The notes beneath the pieces were generated by a model. That model was not told the origin of the DNA. It saw only the letters and a list, made by a program, of their open reading frames with translations, and made no database searches. Of a stretch of 30,954 nucleotides of DNA, positions 28,516 to 30,954 are shown piece after piece. Made by a program: the position numbers and the translations under genes. The stretch is from CAZRHH01 sp964599885 (GTDB lineage: Bacteria; Chloroflexota; Dehalococcoidia; DSTF01; JACRBR01), in contig CAZRHH010000033.1 of assembly GCA_964599885.1 (NCBI GenBank), forward strand, positions 1-30,954, read 5' to 3'. The stretch's first letter is position 1; each line of letters starts with the position of its first letter.

Positions 28516-29241
28516 GTGAATCTGCCTGGCAGCGCGATCGAGTACGACGGGGAGCGCGCATCGGGCGCGCCCGAGGCCACATCGCCGCGGTCGCTGTGGC
28601 GGACGCTCGTGCGCGGTTCGGCGCCGGTGCGCGGAGCGATCGTCGCGGGGGCGCTCGCCGGGTTCATCTCGGCAGGCATCGGGTCGCGGGTCGTCATGCG
28701 CATCATCACGCTGCTGAACGATGACCGCCGTGGCGTCCTGACGGACTCCAGCGCCATCGTCGGCGAGATCTCGCTCGGCGGCACGATGAGCCTGTTGGTG
28801 CTCGGCACGATCGTCGGCGTGTTCGGTGGGCTGCTGTACCTCGGGCTGCGACGCTGGCTATGGGTGTCGCCGTCGTGGCGCGGACTGACGTTTGGCGCGA
28901 TCACGCTGGTCACGATCGGGCAACCGCTGTTCGATCCGGCGAACGTCGACTTTCAGATCTTCGAGCCGGTCGTGCTGGTCCTGGCGATGTTCGCCGCGCT
29001 CTTCTTCATCAACGGCCTGATCCTCGCCCCGTTGCTCGATCGCATCCATCCCGAACCGGCGTACCGTGTCAGTGCACGCGTTCAACGAGCGGTCGCCGGG
29101 GGCATCGCGCTCGTCTGCGTCTTGGGCCTGATCCTCACCGCCTTCACGTTCCAGACGATGGTCGATGACGCCGGCACGTGCTACTCGGCCGCCGGCGGCG
29201 GCGAAGGCTGCGCCGTGTTCGAGCGGGACATCGCGCCCTAG
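28516..29241 (+). CDS. Multi-pass membrane protein of unknown function
   Basis: About 241 residues with four to five predicted TM helices (GAIVAGALAGFISAGIGSRVV, SLLVLGTIVGVFGGLLYLGL, PVVLVLAMFAALFFINGLILAP, IALVCVLGLILTAFTF). A conserved-looking GSRVVMRIITLLNDDRRGVLTDS segment follows the first helix. It is not recognised. GTG at 28516 is preferred because AAGGAG (28505-28510) is five bases before it; the GTG at 28510 overlaps the ribosome site. It converges with the MFS gene, 13 bases apart. Confidence 0.75.
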   Translation: MNLPGSAIEYDGERASGAPEATSPRSLWRTLVRGSAPVRGAIVAGALAGFISAGIGSRVVMRIITLLNDDRRGVLTDSSAIVGEISLGGTMSLLVLGTIVGVFGGLLYLGLRRWLWVSPSWRGLTFGAITLVTIGQPLFDPANVDFQIFEPVVLVLAMFAALFFINGLILAPLLDRIHPEPAYRVSARVQRAVAGGIALVCVLGLILTAFTFQTMVDDAGTCYSAAGGGEGCAVFERDIAP

Positions 29242-29254
29242 CGTCTACCAACAA

Positions 29255-30484
29255 CTAACGTCCAACCTCCACCGGACCAACGACCGGCTCATCTTCAAAC
29301 GCGGCCGGTTCCTGCACCGTGAAGAACACCAGCGCGGCGACGGCGACTAGCAGCGCCCCCACGATCGGGAAGCCGGCATGGATACCGAGCTGCTGCGCCG
29401 TCAGACCGCCAAGCAGCGGCGCGACGGCGAAGCTCAACGCCTGCGCGCTGCCGACGAGCCCAAAGGCCGAGCCGTGCTTGCCCTCCGGGGCGTTGGCGCC
29501 GATCAGCGCGTTGACCATCGGGATCATCGCGCCGCTGAAGACGCCGACGAGGGCCATCAGCACCATCAGCGGCAGCAGATTGTTCGCCGCCGCCACGGGA
29601 ATGTACGCCAGCCCCGCGCCGAGCGTCGCGACGACGAGCGCCTTCTTGTAGCCCGTGCGCTCGGCGAGCCGGCCCGAGACGACGGCCGCGATGGCGCTGG
29701 TCAGCGCGACGGCGGCGAAGACGAGGCCCGACTTCGTCTCGACGCTGGCGTCGGTGAAGCCGGCGACGAGCAGCGGCACGACCGGACGCACGAACACCGC
29801 CGCCGAACTGACGAGAAACATCACCGTGATCAGCAGCAGCATCGCCGGCACGCGCATCACGGTGCGCAGGTTCTGGATGTACGACGGCCGCGAACCCGGC
29901 GCCGGCCGCACGAAGTCTTCCTTCACAAAGACGAAGCAGAGCACGAACGAGACGACGTACATCAGCCCGCCGAGCGCAAACGTCGTCCGGAAGCCGACGG
30001 CCTGCGCCATCAACCCGCCGACGACGGGCCCGACGGTCTGCGAGGTAAACACGGCCATCTGCACGAGGCCGAGCGCGTACGCCATCCGCCGCGCCGGTGT
30101 GCCGCCGGCGATTAGCGCCGACGCCGCCGGGATGGTGCCGACGAAGGCGCCCTGCAGCCCCCGCAGCACGAGCAATTGCCAGACGTTCTGCACGAACGCC
30201 TGCGCCGTGATCGTGACGAAGGCGCCGGCGTAGGCGCGCAACAGCATGTTCTTGCGCCCGAATCGGTCGGCCAGCGAACCCCACAGCGGCGACGAAATGA
30301 AGAGCATGACGCCGGTCGCTGTCGCCAGCACGCCCGACCAGAGCGCGGCGTCGGAGTCGGACTCGATGCCAAGATCCTGGACGAAGAACGGGATGAACGG
30401 GAAGACGAGATTGGCGCCCATCAGCGCAAGAAACTGCGACACCCAGACGGCGTACAGATTCTTCTCCCAGGTTTCGAGCTTCAA
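29255..30484 (-). CDS. MFS drug/metabolite exporter (DHA1-like)
   Basis: 409 residues, 12 TM pattern. Motif A GSLADRFGRKNMLL follows TM2, and LVLRGLQGAFVGTIPAASALI plus a motif C-like TVGPVVGGLMAQAVGFRTTF are typical of the DHA1 (TetA/MdtG-like) proton antiporters. The cargo is unknown. The start is a TTG at 30484 with AGGAG six bases upstream. The C-terminus is Val/Glu/Pro-rich. Confidence 0.92.
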   Translation of the reverse strand: MKLETWEKNLYAVWVSQFLALMGANLVFPFIPFFVQDLGIESDSDAALWSGVLATATGVMLFISSPLWGSLADRFGRKNMLLRAYAGAFVTITAQAFVQNVWQLLVLRGLQGAFVGTIPAASALIAGGTPARRMAYALGLVQMAVFTSQTVGPVVGGLMAQAVGFRTTFALGGLMYVVSFVLCFVFVKEDFVRPAPGSRPSYIQNLRTVMRVPAMLLLITVMFLVSSAAVFVRPVVPLLVAGFTDASVETKSGLVFAAVALTSAIAAVVSGRLAERTGYKKALVVATLGAGLAYIPVAAANNLLPLMVLMALVGVFSGAMIPMVNALIGANAPEGKHGSAFGLVGSAQALSFAVAPLLGGLTAQQLGIHAGFPIVGALLVAVAALVFFTVQEPAAFEDEPVVGPVEVGR

Positions 30485-30550
30485 CCGGCTCTCCTGCCTG
30501 TATTTCGTGGCGCGCGCGTGTCCGGGATGCGGGAGTTTACCGGCGGACGA

Positions 30551-30610
30551 AGCGGGACGCGAGAAGCGGGAGACGGGAAGCGAGAAGCGAGAAGCGAGAG
30601 CCGAAAGCGG
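30551..30610. repeat. Degenerate GAGAAGC/GGGAAGC heptamer array
   Basis: About eight 7-base purine-rich units ending in a truncated GCGGGTGCAG, the first bases of element B. Confidence 0.65.
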
Positions 30611-30680
30611 GTGCAGCGGCGGTTAGGAATGGGGACTGAGGATTGGGGACGCCGGTGAGACCGGAGGCGCGAAACGCGAA

Positions 30681-30800
30681 GCGGGTGCAGGGCGCAGCGC
30701 CTGCCGGGGACTGGGGTGTCCCCAGATCAATCCCTCAACTCAAGAAAGCAGCGGATGCGAAAGCAGACGCTGCGTCGCACCGGCGGAGCCCATCGTCTGA
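30681..30800 (+). repeat. Multi-hairpin repeat B, full copy
   Basis: Three hairpins in order: GCAGGGCGCAGCGCCTGC; CTGGGG-TGT-CCCCAG; and GCAGCG/CGCTGC around GATGCGAAAGCAGA. It ends in a CGGCGGAGCC block shared with the copy at 3490. Confidence 0.85.
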
Positions 30801-30834
30801 ATGCTGCGAGTTCAACTCAGGCGAGAACCGAAAA

Positions 30835-30954
30835 GCGGGTGCAGGGCGCCGCGCCTGCCGGGGACTGGGGTGTCCCCAGATCACTCACTCATCTCATAGA
30901 AGCAGCGGATGCGACAGCAGACGCTGCGCCGCCTCGGCGAAGCCAGCCGCCTGA
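30835..30954 (+). repeat. Multi-hairpin repeat B, copy at the right edge
   Basis: Same three hairpins as the copy at 30681 (one change in the first, GCGCCGCGCC). The window ends with it, so its right boundary is unknown. Confidence 0.85.

Larger units (their letters stand above)
30485..30954. other. Repeat-filled right end, no gene seen
   Basis: Holds heptamer arrays and two full B elements, spaced 154 bases start to start. The frame open to the edge is a translation of these repeats. Confidence 0.7.

Noticed and set aside
30643..30954. 103-codon open frame at the right edge
   Set aside because: It is a translation of two copies of repeat B; the similarity between its halves comes from the DNA repeat.

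Overview
The window is high-GC bacterial chromosome with mostly single-copy housekeeping, regulatory and accessory genes in short operons. No rRNA, tRNA, CRISPR array, integrase or transposase was seen. An HrcA-type CIRCE box before groES-groEL, a transcription-terminating T-box riboswitch on the leuS transcript, an F420-type luciferase-like oxidoreductase, a fused homocysteine methyltransferase/methylenetetrahydrofolate reductase, many GTG/TTG starts and probable leaderless mRNAs point to a high-GC soil or sediment bacterium. Chloroflexota is my best guess, but no phylogenetic marker was compared.

Layout. 1-430: the minus-strand start of a DUF2851-like gene running off the left edge. 474-3072: a small XRE regulator, then divergent groES-groEL with promoter, CIRCE and terminator. 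3073-3704: a repeat-rich gap. 3705-10480: an Eis-like acetyltransferase, a VOC protein with a WYL regulator, a two-TM membrane protein, a small unknown gene, a HIT protein, a serine hydrolase translationally coupled to a second VOC protein, and a P-loop kinase whose last 22 codons are out of frame. 10585-11770: a more AT-rich patch with a NYN-domain nuclease and a small unknown protein. 11783-14456: an arsenic cluster (arsR, arsM) with two matching ArsR-type operators, then a MoaD/ThiS-like protein and a thioredoxin-reductase-like flavoprotein. 14581-16464: the bifunctional methionine/folate enzyme. 16613-19990: an autoregulated TetR gene, an LLM oxidoreductase and two short-chain dehydrogenases. 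20326-23800: leuS on the minus strand, preceded by an MgtC-family membrane gene and a T-box leader whose specifier reads CTC (Leu). 23893-25688: a convergent, overlapping pair, a TcmP-type protein and a three-Cys-motif (Gp37/Gp68) protein, with different base composition. 25796-30484: a conserved unknown protein, a membrane-anchored SH3/beta-propeller protein, a multi-pass membrane protein and an MFS exporter. 30485-30954: repeats.

The gaps carry three kinds of repeats: a roughly 60-bp hairpin element (four copies), a roughly 120-130-bp multi-hairpin element (three full and one partial copy), and degenerate 7-bp arrays often arranged as inverted pairs. Several genes (starts 9952, 11818, 14581, and probably 16651 and 23893) have a -10-like box 5-8 nt before the ATG, so leaderless transcription is likely common here.

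The most interesting items are the TcmP/three-Cys pair, the Leu T-box reading through mgtC into leuS, the duplicated ArsR operators, the frameshifted kinase and the multi-hairpin repeat family.
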